From Candidatus Tectimicrobiota bacterium (lineage in GTDB: Bacteria; JACPUC01): 64,000 nt of DNA. Both the position numbers and the translations under genes were made by a program. Within the stretch, counting starts at the first letter, position 1. Each line of letters starts with the position of its first letter. Below, piece after piece: positions 9,083 to 17,107 of the stretch. The notes beneath the pieces are model-generated. The model saw only the letters and a list, made by a program, of their open reading frames with translations, ran no database searches and was not told where the DNA came from. The stretch is from contig JACPUC010000003.1 of the NCBI GenBank assembly GCA_016192455.1, positions 248,001 to 312,000 of the forward strand. The letters run 5' to 3'.

Positions 9083-9213
9083 GCCACCCCCCCTTTTTTC
9101 TTGAAGCATCACTCAAGCCCGGCCTGGCGCCGGGGAGCTGCGCTCGCAAAAGCCGCTTGCCCTTGCCTGGCGCCGCCACATCCCCTGCGGATGCCTCTTA
9201 TAAAGGAGAGAGC

Positions 9214-9339
9214 ATGAACCGCGGACAAGCGGGAATCAAGCCTCAGTTTGCGCCCGAGGGTCGGCCGCGGAGGGAAAGCGCGAAGCCTGGCCGCCTTGCG
9301 CTTTCGCCGCTTCGTTGCCACAATGCGTCATTCCCCTGA
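9214..9339 (+). CDS. Possible 41-residue small protein
   Basis: An ATG preceded at ideal spacing by TATAAAGGAGAGAG opens a frame for a basic 41-residue peptide starting MNRGQAGIKPQF. It has no recognisable domain and no membrane segment. The strong ribosome-binding site is the only real support; the composition is like spacer DNA. The rest of the gap between the Fe-S protein and the cytochrome shows nothing I can name. Confidence 0.22.
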   Translation: MNRGQAGIKPQFAPEGRPRRESAKPGRLALSPLRCHNASFP

Positions 9340-9435
9340 GCTGCGTGGCGGCAGGCGCCGACGGTGATGCGCGCCTGCCGGGCGATAGGCATGGCGCCCA
9401 CGGACCAGATGTCCGGAGGGAGAGGCGAGAGAGCT

Positions 9436-10113
9436 ATGAACATCTGGAAACAGAGGTCCCGGCGGGGTTCGATGGGCCTCCTGGCCCTGGCGGCGGGGCT
9501 CCTGGGGGTGGCGCTTGGGGTCGCGCCGGCGGCCGCGCAATCCAGCCCGGGGCCGCAAGACCAGCGCCTGGCGCAGGTCATGGGTCATGAGCACGCTGGA
9601 ACCGCCGCGCCGTATTCGCAGGCGCAGGGGGCGTCAGGCGATCAGCCGGGCGCCGTGAAAAGAGAGCGGGCGCCCGGCGCTGGAACACCGTACCGTATGA
9701 CGATGGAAGAACTCCACAAACCGGGAGGCCTGCCCCAGGGATGGAGGTTCGCCCTCCCGGCCGGAGACCCCGAGGCGGGACGCGCGGCCTTCCTCGACCT
9801 CGGCTGCCAGCAGTGCCATCGCGTCAGCGGTGGAGGCTTGCAGGGCGCGGCCGGGGTCGGCGAGAAGCCCGGCACGGACCTCGGCGGGATGGGACGCCAC
9901 CACCCCGCCGAGTACTTCGCGGAATCGATCCTGAACCCGAACAGAGTCATCATTCAGGGGCCCGGCTATACCGGCCCCGACGGCCTGTCGATCATGCCCG
10001 ACTACGTCGATAGCATGACCGTCCGCCAGTTGATTGATATCGTTGCCTTTCTGAAGAGCCTCACGGGTGAGCGGGGGGAGGCGAGCCAGGGAGGGACGAT
10101 GCCCCACAAGTAA
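9436..10113 (+). CDS. Exported monohaem cytochrome c
   Basis: A Sec signal peptide (basic start MNIWKQRSRR, hydrophobic core, cleavage near APAAAQ) is followed by a low-complexity linker and a class I cytochrome c domain. The domain has one haem site, CQQCH, and a distal methionine candidate in SIMPDY or DSMTV. The length is 225 residues if translation starts at 9436, which has purine-rich sequence upstream; an ATG 24 codons earlier would break the signal peptide. It should carry electrons in the periplasm. No oxidase or dehydrogenase subunit is adjacent, so its partner is unknown. Confidence 0.85.
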   Translation: MNIWKQRSRRGSMGLLALAAGLLGVALGVAPAAAQSSPGPQDQRLAQVMGHEHAGTAAPYSQAQGASGDQPGAVKRERAPGAGTPYRMTMEELHKPGGLPQGWRFALPAGDPEAGRAAFLDLGCQQCHRVSGGGLQGAAGVGEKPGTDLGGMGRHHPAEYFAESILNPNRVIIQGPGYTGPDGLSIMPDYVDSMTVRQLIDIVAFLKSLTGERGEASQGGTMPHK

Positions 10114-10125
10114 CGAGGGGAACCC

Positions 10126-11055
10126 CTACCCCTGCTGGTCCAGGGAACTCAGCCCCGCCTCGGATGGAGCGAAGAAGTACGCTCCCGACAGCGCTCGCGT
10201 GAAGTCCATCAGGTGGTCATGCCGGCCGTCGCCGCTGGCGCCGAACATGCGCGCCAGCATCTTGTCGAAGGTGCTGAGTGTCTTGGCGTAGGCAATGAAG
10301 AAGAGCCCCGCCTCGGAGGTCGTGCCGTAGGGGAAGCTGTGCCGTACGATCTCCAGCTCCTCGCCCTCCTCCTCGATCACCACCCGGCTGATGTGGGCCG
10401 TCTGCGGCTTCACCCCCGCCGCCAGCTCGACGCTGTCGGGCTTGGTGCGCCCGATGATCTTCTCCTGGGCCTCCGCGGCAAGGGCCGACCACGCCGTCAG
10501 GTTGTGCACGTAGCGCTGCGTCAGGACGTAGCTGCCGCCGGCGAAGTCGGCGTCCTCCTCGCCGATCAACGCCACGGCGGCGCGCTCCGCCCCCTTCGGG
10601 TTCTCCGTGCCGTCAATAAAGCCCGTGAGGTCGCGGCTGTCCAGGTAGCGGAAGCCGCTCACCTCGTCGAGCACGGTCGCGGCGGCCCCCAGCTCGGCGC
10701 GCAGCCGCCGCGCCAGCTCGAAATTGAGGTCATGCCGCTGCGAGGTGATGTGCAGCAGGATGTCTCCGCCGCTGGCGGGCGCCTCCAGGCCAGCGCCGCG
10801 AATCGGCTGGAAGGAGCGCAGCTCGCGCGGCCGCCGGTTTGGCGCGATGGCGGCCCAGAACTCCGCCCCGAGGCTCGCCACGCAGCGGAGCCCGGCCTGC
10901 TCGTCGAGGGCGGCGACGGCCCGCAGCGTTGCCGGAACAGCGCGCAGCCGCCGCGCCAGCTCGCGCGCCTCGGCGGCGCGGTTGACCGCCTTGAGAATGA
11001 GGAAATACGCGAACGCCCCCGGCTCCGGCGGAATCCCATCTTGCGGCGTTGGCAT
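10126..11055 (-). CDS. Dyp-type haem peroxidase
   Basis: The 309-residue protein carries the GxxDG motif of dye-decolorising peroxidases (GFIDGTENP), with the catalytic Asp. It also has the proximal haem histidine in HISRVV and the distal arginine region RHSFPYGTTSEAG. Length and lack of a signal peptide fit the cytoplasmic YfeX-like class. These enzymes use H2O2 to oxidise dyes, phenols or porphyrinogens; the natural substrate is uncertain. It converges with the cytochrome c gene, leaving only 12 bases between the stops. Confidence 0.92.
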   Translation of the reverse strand: MPTPQDGIPPEPGAFAYFLILKAVNRAAEARELARRLRAVPATLRAVAALDEQAGLRCVASLGAEFWAAIAPNRRPRELRSFQPIRGAGLEAPASGGDILLHITSQRHDLNFELARRLRAELGAAATVLDEVSGFRYLDSRDLTGFIDGTENPKGAERAAVALIGEEDADFAGGSYVLTQRYVHNLTAWSALAAEAQEKIIGRTKPDSVELAAGVKPQTAHISRVVIEEEGEELEIVRHSFPYGTTSEAGLFFIAYAKTLSTFDKMLARMFGASGDGRHDHLMDFTRALSGAYFFAPSEAGLSSLDQQG

Positions 11056-11276
11056 GACGGCGCCTCGACGGTGACGGCGAGCACGCTACGTGTCGCGGAG
11101 AGGTATCGAGACAAGCGCACCAGCGCCTCGGCGACCCCTCTCCGACGCCACGCTCCATCATCACGAACGAGCCCCGCGATCGTGCGGAAACTCGCCTGGC
11201 GTCCCTTTCCGCCCCATGCCGGCGCGGCGACGGTCGAGCTCGGGCCGCGCCGCGCCGGCGGGCTGGCGGCGGGGAC

Positions 11277-12278
11277 CTACTTCAGGAACCGCAGGTCCAC
11301 CACCTTCTCCATCGGCAGCTTCTGTTTGATGAAGCCCTGATCAAAGAAGTAGTCCTGCAGGGCGGACACGCTCTCCACCAGGACCTTGCCGTCGTTATCG
11401 AGGTAGAACGGGATAGAGGCCTTGATCATCTCCTGCGGCACCTTCGTGTACTTGCCGATGATGTCGAGCATCTCGTTCTCCTGCATGCCGCGCGCGTTGA
11501 AGTACTTGATGCCTTTCAGGTAGGCGCGCATGAACTTGCGGCCAACCTCCTCTTCCTCGCGGATGAACTTGCCAGAGTAGAGGATTTCCGCCACCTGCAG
11601 CTTTTGCAGTTCCGGGATTTTGTCCGCCGGCAGGAAGCGGACGGCTACGCCCTCCTTCTCGGCGCGCACCGTCCACGGTTCCACCGTCACCGCCGCGTCG
11701 ATCGACTTCGTTTGCAGGGCCTGGAAAATCTTCGGCGGGGCCATGTACACCAGGTTCACCTTGCTGACGTCCAGTCCTTTGTTCTTGGCGATGTAGTGCA
11801 GGATGTAGTCGTTGATGATCCCCTTGGCGTGGCTGGCGACGCGCCGCCCGGCCAGGTCCTGCACGTCCTTGATCGCGCCGGAATCGAGGAGGTCCTTGCG
11901 GATGATGAGCTGCACGAAGCCGTAGCCGGGTCGAATCTGCCCCTTGTCGGCGACGATGCGGAAATCCGCGCCCTTGGCGATGCTGTTGAACAAGCCGGCG
12001 CTGGCCGACCCCGCAGCCACCTGGATGTCGCCGGTGGCGAGGGCGCTGATCATCTTGGCGCCGGAGGCGAAGTTGATCAGTTCAACCTCGAGGCCCTCTT
12101 CCTTGTAGAACCCTTTCTCGATGGCGACGAAGATCGGGGCATAGGAGATAAGCGGCGAGGACCCCACCTTGACTTTGGTGAGCGCCGCCGCGCCGCTTGG
12201 CGCCAGCAGGCCAACCAGGAACGCCGCCGCCGCCAACAGAATGACTCCCCGTTGCAGTCGCTGCCTCATGCCAGTCAT
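11277..12278 (-). CDS. Orphan NitT/TauT-type ABC substrate-binding protein
   Basis: The 333-residue protein has a signal peptide (RQRLQRGVILLAAAAFLVGL, then PSGAAA) and the SsuA/NMT1-like fold signature VGSSPLISYAPIFVAIEKGF, where the ligand site begins. AAAGGAGGA precedes the ATG at 12278. No permease or ATPase gene is adjacent, so it either works with a distant transporter or is a specificity module. It is the second of three such proteins in the window. Confidence 0.88.
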   Translation of the reverse strand: MTGMRQRLQRGVILLAAAAFLVGLLAPSGAAALTKVKVGSSPLISYAPIFVAIEKGFYKEEGLEVELINFASGAKMISALATGDIQVAAGSASAGLFNSIAKGADFRIVADKGQIRPGYGFVQLIIRKDLLDSGAIKDVQDLAGRRVASHAKGIINDYILHYIAKNKGLDVSKVNLVYMAPPKIFQALQTKSIDAAVTVEPWTVRAEKEGVAVRFLPADKIPELQKLQVAEILYSGKFIREEEEVGRKFMRAYLKGIKYFNARGMQENEMLDIIGKYTKVPQEMIKASIPFYLDNDGKVLVESVSALQDYFFDQGFIKQKLPMEKVVDLRFLK

Positions 12279-12534
12279 GAGCCGTCCTCCTTTCTTGCCT
12301 CGTCGTCTCGCGGACCCAGTCGCGCAACAGGCGCCGCGCGCAGCCGCGGCAGCCCCTGCCGGTGAAACGAACTCCTTCAGGGCGCGGCCGCGTCCGGCGG
12401 CGCAGGCTCGCCGCCCGCATCCACGTCGAGCCGGGCCGCGAGGCGTGCAGGTCGCCTACAGGCGCCCCTCTCAGGGCAGCGCGCACCACCTGCCGCGAAC
12501 GTCATGAGCCTGCCGCTTTGCCATTAAACGCCCC
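12279..12534. other. Spacer before mazEF, nothing recognised
   Basis: This spacer lies between the divergently transcribed binding-protein gene and mazEF. It is G+C-rich with no convincing start, tRNA or repeat. It probably holds the promoter of the binding-protein gene on the minus strand, but no clear -35/-10 pair was found. Confidence 0.4.
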
Positions 12535-12570
12535 TTGACGCCCGCCGCGCGCGTATCTACAATATAGATA
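12535..12570 (+). promoter_or_regulatory. mazEF promoter with overlapping palindromic operator
   Basis: TTGACG (12535-12540) and TACAAT (12558-12563) are separated by exactly 17 bases, a good sigma70-type promoter. The -10 box lies inside an inverted repeat, TATCTA (12554-12559) and TAGATA (12565-12570). MazE-type antitoxins repress their own operons by binding such palindromes over the promoter, so this is the likely autoregulatory site. The local AT-richness stands out from the surrounding G+C-rich DNA. Confidence 0.7.
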
Positions 12571-12597
12571 TACCGCCGTGGCGAGGAGAAGGAGCCC

Positions 12598-12837
12598 ATG
12601 AAGGTTCATGTATCACGCTGGGGCAACAGCCTTGCCCTCAGAATCCCGGCGCCCTTCGCCCGCGAACTCCATGTCGAGGAGGGGAGCGAGGTTGATCTCA
12701 CCGTCGCGCACGGTCGGCTCCTCGTCACCCCCGCATCGCCGCGCTACGACCTCGAGGCGCTCGTCGCCGCGATCACGCCGCGGAACCTCCTCGACGAGGC
12801 AGACTGGAGCGGCCCGCGCGGGCATGAGGCATGGTGA
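12598..12837 (+). CDS. mazE: MazE-like antitoxin, AbrB-fold
   Basis: The 79-residue protein begins VHVSRWGNSLALRIPAPFA, the swapped-hairpin AbrB/MazE DNA-binding fold. Its C-terminus (RNLLDEADWSGPRGHEAW) matches the acidic toxin-binding tail of MazE. GAGGAGAAGGAG precedes the ATG. It overlaps the toxin gene by seven bases, the usual arrangement for coupled translation. It should neutralise MazF and repress the operon through the palindrome at the -10 box. Confidence 0.88.
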   Translation: MKVHVSRWGNSLALRIPAPFARELHVEEGSEVDLTVAHGRLLVTPASPRYDLEALVAAITPRNLLDEADWSGPRGHEAW

Positions 12838-13178
12838 GGCGCAGGCCCTACGTCCCCGAGCGCGGCGATCTCATCTGGCTCGCCGTCGATCCCCAGGCCG
12901 GCCACGAGCAAGCCGGGCAGCGTCCCGCCCTCGTCCTCTCACCCGCAAGCTACAACGGCAAGACCAGCCTCGCCCTTGTCTGCCCCGTCACCGCCGCCAG
13001 GAAAGGATACCCGTTCGAGGTGGACCTGCCGCCCGGCCTTGGAGTCCATGGCGTCATCCTAGCGGACCAGCTCAGGTGCCTCGACTGGAGAGCGCGTCAC
13101 GCCGCGCCTGCCGCAACCGCCCCGCCGCAGGTGCTTGAGGAGGTTCTCGCCAGGGTGCGGGCCCTGCTTGGCCTGTAG
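12831..13178 (+). CDS. mazF: MazF/PemK-type mRNA interferase toxin
   Basis: The 115-residue protein starts RRPYVPERGDLIWLAVDPQAGHEQAGQRP, the PemK/MazF beta-barrel with the conserved GD..W and GHEQxGxRP loop. It continues with LVCPVTA and a DQLRCLDW segment. The family cleaves single-stranded mRNA at short sequences; the target cannot be inferred here. Length and motifs are intact, so the toxin is probably active and held in check by MazE. Confidence 0.9.
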   Translation: MVRRRPYVPERGDLIWLAVDPQAGHEQAGQRPALVLSPASYNGKTSLALVCPVTAARKGYPFEVDLPPGLGVHGVILADQLRCLDWRARHAAPAATAPPQVLEEVLARVRALLGL

Positions 13179-13305
13179 GCTTGTGGCGGAGAACGGCCGG
13201 CGATCTTTCTCCCCTCGGCCGTTGCTCCACGTCCGGCCTGTCCGCTTCCGCCGCGGCGACCACGCTCCGCGAACCGGCGGCATCCACGCAGGGCAACCGC
13301 TCCCT

Positions 13306-14103
13306 CTACGGCGGGGCCGCGGCAGGCGGCGCAGGCTCGCCGCCCGCATCGACATCGAGCGCCAGGAACTCCTCGACGATCACCCGCAGACGCTCCACCG
13401 CCGCCTCGACGATGGCCTTCCCCTTCGCCGCGTCCGCCTGGCTCGGCGCCCCCACGACGCCTGACGGCGACATCGTCTGCCGCAGGTGCGGGATGAAGGC
13501 GGCCGGCGTGGCCTTCGGCATCGACGGCAGCGGCGCCGCGTAGCGGTGCTCCGCCAGCTCCCCCTGCGCCGCCAGGTGGGGCCGCAGGTACGCCACCACC
13601 GAGGTCTCGAACTCGCCTGCGTGGTCGATTCCACCCGCTACCGTAGCACAAATCTCGCGCATTGCATCGGCGATGTAGCGGAACCAGGTGACCGCCAGGG
13701 CGCGCAGGCCGTGCTCGTCCAGCAACCGCGCCGCCACCGCCTGGGTCAGCGCGTGCTGGCCGCCGTGACCGTTCAGCAGCACGACGTGGCGGAAGCCGCC
13801 GCGCGCGATGCTCACGCAGGCGTCCACGACGAGCCGCGACCAGGTGTCGAAGCGCAGCGTCACCGTGCCGGGGTAGTCGCGGTTATCGCTCGAGAAGCCC
13901 GTCCACAGCGCCGGCAGCACCAGCAGCTTGTCGACGGCCCCCGCCAACCGCGCCGCCACCTCGTAGACGTTCGCCGCGTCGGTATCCACCGGCAGGTGGT
14001 AGCCATGCTGCTCCATCGACCCCAGCGGCAAGATGACCCCCCACCCCGCCCGCGCGCAGGCCCGGATCGTCGGCCACGTCTGCTCGCTCCAGAGTAAGCC
14101 CAT
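13306..14103 (-). CDS. Creatininase-family amidohydrolase
   Basis: The 265-residue protein has the metal-binding signature LPLGSMEQHGYHLPVDTD, plus LLNGHGGQ and DHAGEFETS, all typical of the creatininase superfamily. Members include creatinine amidohydrolase, MftE and FAPy deformylase ArfB, so the substrate is open. They are cytoplasmic hydrolases with a two-metal centre. I chose ATG 14103 (MGLLWSEQTW), which has GGAGAGGAGAG upstream; the frame is open further but has no domain there. The last 20 residues are an Ala/Pro-rich tail. Confidence 0.85.
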   Translation of the reverse strand: MGLLWSEQTWPTIRACARAGWGVILPLGSMEQHGYHLPVDTDAANVYEVAARLAGAVDKLLVLPALWTGFSSDNRDYPGTVTLRFDTWSRLVVDACVSIARGGFRHVVLLNGHGGQHALTQAVAARLLDEHGLRALAVTWFRYIADAMREICATVAGGIDHAGEFETSVVAYLRPHLAAQGELAEHRYAAPLPSMPKATPAAFIPHLRQTMSPSGVVGAPSQADAAKGKAIVEAAVERLRVIVEEFLALDVDAGGEPAPPAAAPP

Positions 14104-14149
14104 GGGCGTGCTCTCCTCTCCCGCCAGCCAGGCGGGCGACCACGTGGTG

Positions 14150-14320
14150 CTACCGCCAGAGCTTGCGGATGGCGCGGCCCGCGGCGCGGTGCGCGGGCTT
14201 GGCATAGAGGAAGCGTCGCGCGATCCGGGACGGCTTGCCGCTGAGCAGCACGCTCAGCGAGATGAGCGCGCGGTTAACCTTGAAGAGACCGCGGATGACG
14301 TTGTTGAGGGTCTTGCTCAT
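14150..14320 (-). CDS. Small basic hypothetical protein, 56 residues
   Basis: An ATG at 14320 with AAGGGA upstream opens a 56-residue frame, MSKTLNNVIRGLFKVNRALI onward, rich in Arg and Lys with a short apolar stretch (ALISLSVLL). No family is recognised. It lies 46 bases upstream of the creatininase-family gene on the same strand and may share its transcript. Small size limits certainty. Confidence 0.5.
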   Translation of the reverse strand: MSKTLNNVIRGLFKVNRALISLSVLLSGKPSRIARRFLYAKPAHRAAGRAIRKLWR

Positions 14321-14361
14321 GGTGGACTCCCTTGAATGTTTCTTGCAGCGTCCATCGAGCC

Positions 14362-14769
14362 TTAGCGCTGTTCGCCGAGCCAATGAAAGATGCTGATGAT
14401 GTACTTTGAGAACCGGGTCAAGTCACGTAATTCTTTTCGAGGAAAAGTTCCTCGCAAGTACCCCTCCCAGCGCTCGTGTACCTTTCGAAACTCACCCTTT
14501 GGAATGTGCTGGATATTCTCCGCCCTGCGAGGATCAACCTCTATGTACGATGGTGTCACCAGGACGATACGAAATGGATCACCAAAATACCCATTGGCGG
14601 CCGTCCAGTTTGGTATCTCCGTGTCTGCATATAGTGTTGCCTGAAGAGCTTCCCATCTCTCATCAAATGTCATGGCGAAGGGTTCCTTGTTCCTATCTGA
14701 TTTTCTGGTGTGAAAAAGCGAGCGCAACCACTCGAATAAACCGTCGAGCATCTTTAACTGCCGCCTCAT
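14362..14769 (-). CDS. Hypothetical protein in AT-richer islet
   Basis: A 135-residue soluble protein rich in Trp, Phe and Arg, with no recognised domain. The central part (DPFRIVLVTPSYIEVDPRRA) looks like beta structure and the C-terminus is helical. Its base composition is clearly lower in G+C than neighbours on either side, as in the adjacent HEPN-like gene, which suggests both arrived together. GAGAGG lies upstream of the ATG. Confidence 0.6.
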   Translation of the reverse strand: MRRQLKMLDGLFEWLRSLFHTRKSDRNKEPFAMTFDERWEALQATLYADTEIPNWTAANGYFGDPFRIVLVTPSYIEVDPRRAENIQHIPKGEFRKVHERWEGYLRGTFPRKELRDLTRFSKYIISIFHWLGEQR

Positions 14770-14800
14770 GACGCTATGCCTCTCTAGCGGTAACCTTGTC

Positions 14801-15355
14801 TTAAGTAGAGGGCGTTAGATGTCTCAGTATGTCGTCGAGGATGAAGAGGCAACACCTACAAACATCCTCAGGAACTGGAACGCTCATATTTTCTTTCAGA
14901 TACCGGTACGGATGAACAAGGTTTCGCACACGAATCAACAAGTGCAGAAAATCTATGCATTGAAATCCAGGCATTAGATGGTCGAGGGTATGGTCGTCAA
15001 CCTGCATTTTCTTTTGTTCCCCCTCAGGGAGCCATTTCGACAGGTCCTTTGGTATCCAGTTAAGTTCATCCGCCACTTCGACCAAATGAGAAAGGCTCCA
15101 TTGGGTATATGGTCTTAATGTGCCGTTCTTGTGCCGAGGGGTGCTGGTGGCTTTGTGAACATCCTGTGGATGCCAGATTACGAGGGCCAACAATGCAGCT
15201 TCCAAGGCCGTGCCTACTACAAGACATCCGGCGAAATAAGCCTCGGAACGAAGGCACCCGATTGCCTCTTGCCTGGAATAATCCGCGAGTTCTACAAGTC
15301 GGCGAATATCTGTCGTATCCATAGCAACAGCCATTTCATCCTTGCTCCGCCCCAT
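14801..15355 (-). CDS. HEPN-like protein, unknown function
   Basis: If translation starts at ATG 15355 ([12 protein letters not shown]) the product has 184 residues, mostly helical. An early segment ([18 protein letters not shown]) packs like the hydrophobic helix of HEPN/DUF4145-type proteins. Near the C-terminus, RVRNLVHP gives an R-X5-H spacing close to the HEPN RNase motif. HEPN proteins are common in toxin-antitoxin and abortive-infection loci, so a defence role is possible but unproven. The frame continues upstream without a stop into a restriction-methylase remnant, so a fusion protein cannot be excluded. Base composition is AT-rich here. Confidence 0.5.
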   Translation of the reverse strand: MGRSKDEMAVAMDTTDIRRLVELADYSRQEAIGCLRSEAYFAGCLVVGTALEAALLALVIWHPQDVHKATSTPRHKNGTLRPYTQWSLSHLVEVADELNWIPKDLSKWLPEGEQKKMQVDDHTLDHLMPGFQCIDFLHLLIRVRNLVHPYRYLKENMSVPVPEDVCRCCLFILDDILRHLTPST

Positions 15356-15820
15356 GCGCGCATCCTGGGTCCGCGGGCGGGGATCGAGGAGGGTTTGGTA
15401 GGGCTGGCCGGTGGTGGTGGCGCGCTGCATGGCGTCGTAGACCTCGAGGATGAGGCGCTTCGCGCGGTACTCGCCGAAACGCTGCTCGTCCTTGCGCTTG
15501 ACGATGGGGAAAGTGTCGAGGATGTAGGCTGCCGCGTCGCGCGGCGTGGGGCAGCGCGCCTGCAACGCCGCAAGCTCCTCCTCCGTCTCCCCACTCGCCC
15601 CTCGCCACTTGCCACTCCCCAAGTACAGATGGAAGAACGCCGCGTCCAGCTCGTAGCGAAGCAGAAACCGCCGCTCCTCGTCCCACCTGAACGGCGGGCC
15701 GTCGTAGCCGCAGTCCTTGGCGAACGGGGCCAGGTCCCAGGCGGTGTAGGTGAGTTCGAGGACGCGAGGAAGGAGCCTTCCCCTCGGCCGCCGAAAGAAC
15801 TCCCTTGCGTTGAACAGCAA
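15356..15820 (-). pseudogene. C-terminal remnant of an Eco57I-like restriction-methylase
   Basis: The frame encodes about 155 residues that match the tail of large class I SAM-dependent DNA methylases: [30 protein letters not shown], then [20 protein letters not shown] and the closing PYQTLLDP. Catalytic motifs (FxGxG, NPPY) are absent. A TAG stop lies just two codons before the only candidate start (TTG at 15820), and no ribosome site is seen. The upstream neighbour is unrelated, so the 5' part was lost. G+C content is high, unlike the HEPN-like part that follows in the same frame. Confidence 0.7.
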
Positions 15821-15823
15821 GAA

Positions 15824-16645
15824 CTACTGAACCTTATACAACAACCGGCGCTTCAATCGTTCTTTCGCATACATTTCACCACGATGCTCGTATTCAGCGA
15901 GCTCAATGACGGCCTGGACCAGCTCTTCGGGGTGACAGTTGAAGCAACAGTGGCTGCCGGGGACTTCCGCGTAGGTGAAATTGGTTATGTTCCCCGACAG
16001 ACGCGGGTCCCATGCCTTACGGTACTCCCACTCATAACACACATCCTTGACACCGTTGATGAAGCTCTTCGGTATTTCCTGCACCCGCGGATCACTGTAG
16101 AAGCGCTTGAGATCAGCTTTCTCGATTGAAGGAGCTAATGGCTGAGGTTGCCAGCGTTGCAAGTCGGCTGTTTGTTCCTCGCCGGTCATATCCTGCATCC
16201 ATTTCTCCCGGATAATGGCATGCGGCGGAACGGGGATCTTGTTTCCCTCTGACGCGGTAAAAAAGCCACCCTCGACCTCCGGAGGACGTACATCCCTCAC
16301 CGATTCGCCATCTTTCAAGATGAAGCCCATATACCAGATCAGATGCGAAATTCTTTCCGGGATTTCTTGCGCCGTGAGCTGGATGACCAAGCCGCCCATG
16401 CTGTTGCCAACAAGGACGACGCAGTCCAAGTCATGTTCCTGGATGAACTCCGCAACGGCGCGCGGGTAGTCGGCAAGCCGCACCCGCTCAATCTCATGGT
16501 AGCGCGAGCCGTGCCCCGGCAGGTCGAGAGCATACGCCTCGCGCCCCCAGGCCTGCATGATTTGCAGAACCCGCTCCCAGCACCAGGCCGCGCGCCAGGA
16601 TGGATGAATAAAGAGGTAGGGAACGTTCTCTTTGATGCGCGCCAT
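15824..16645 (-). CDS. Alpha/beta hydrolase
   Basis: The 273-residue protein is an alpha/beta-hydrolase-fold enzyme with nucleophile elbow GNSMGG and the conserved DLPGHG strand-turn. A C-terminal His lies in EVPGSHCCFNCHPEEL. It shares the N-terminal AWCWERVL...DLPGHG pattern with the hydrolase at 53585-54310, so the two are paralogues. Here the usual oxyanion HG is replaced by HP (FIHPSWRAAWCW), which may change activity. AAGGAGAG precedes the ATG. Esterase, hydroxynitrile-lyase-like and other activities are possible. Confidence 0.82.
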   Translation of the reverse strand: MARIKENVPYLFIHPSWRAAWCWERVLQIMQAWGREAYALDLPGHGSRYHEIERVRLADYPRAVAEFIQEHDLDCVVLVGNSMGGLVIQLTAQEIPERISHLIWYMGFILKDGESVRDVRPPEVEGGFFTASEGNKIPVPPHAIIREKWMQDMTGEEQTADLQRWQPQPLAPSIEKADLKRFYSDPRVQEIPKSFINGVKDVCYEWEYRKAWDPRLSGNITNFTYAEVPGSHCCFNCHPEELVQAVIELAEYEHRGEMYAKERLKRRLLYKVQ

Positions 16646-16828
16646 GCTATACCTCTCTCCTTGATTAGGCCATGGAAGCTAGCCTTGCTTGTGTGGGTCA
16701 TGACGCCGATCTACTTGCCATGGCCCAAATGCCTCACGAGGATTCGTTTTCCTGCCTCTCTGCAGCGCCTGGTGTCGTACACCCTCTCGCCGAAGCGCTT
16801 GGTGCGACGTGCATCATTGCTATCACCC

Positions 16829-16914
16829 TGGCGGAGGGAGAGGGATTCGAACCCCCGGTCCTTTCGGACTGCGGTTTTCAAGACCGCCGCCTTCGACCAC
16901 TCGGCCATCCCTCC
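16829..16914 (-). tRNA. tRNA-Ser(UGA)
   Basis: The minus strand folds as a class II tRNA with acceptor GGAGGGA/TCCCTCC, anticodon loop CTTGAAA (anticodon UGA, plus-strand 16878-16880) and a long variable arm. The T loop is TTCGAAT and the 3' CCA is encoded at 16829-16831. All stems pair well. It reads UCA codons. It lies downstream of serS on the same strand, separated by a repeat element. Confidence 0.95.
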
Positions 16915-16956
16915 GCCGTAGGGCGGTTGCGCGAGCGCCCAAATGTCCGGAGAATG

Positions 16957-17058
16957 AACCACAGATGGACACGGATGCACACGGATATGTAGGGATAATG
17001 TAGGGGCGGTTCGCGAACCGCCCCTGCAATCAGTGTCTATCTGTGTCTATCCGTGGTT
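16957..17058. repeat. Composite inverted repeat with central palindrome
   Basis: A left arm (16957-16988) made of AACCACAGATGGACACGGAT-like units is answered by a right arm (about 17029-17058) reading as its approximate reverse complement and ending CCGTGGTT. Between them lies a copy of the 28-bp palindrome at 17000-17027. The whole would fold into a long cruciform or hairpin in RNA. It sits between serS and tRNA-Ser and may end serS transcription. Confidence 0.7.
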
Positions 17059-17107
17059 CCTTCACACGAAACCACTACCACTATCGGCGAGGGTGTGACT
17101 CGCAACA

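Noticed and set aside
16672-16992. Short open frames over the tRNA-Ser region
   Set aside because: They run across a well-folded tRNA gene and a repeat.
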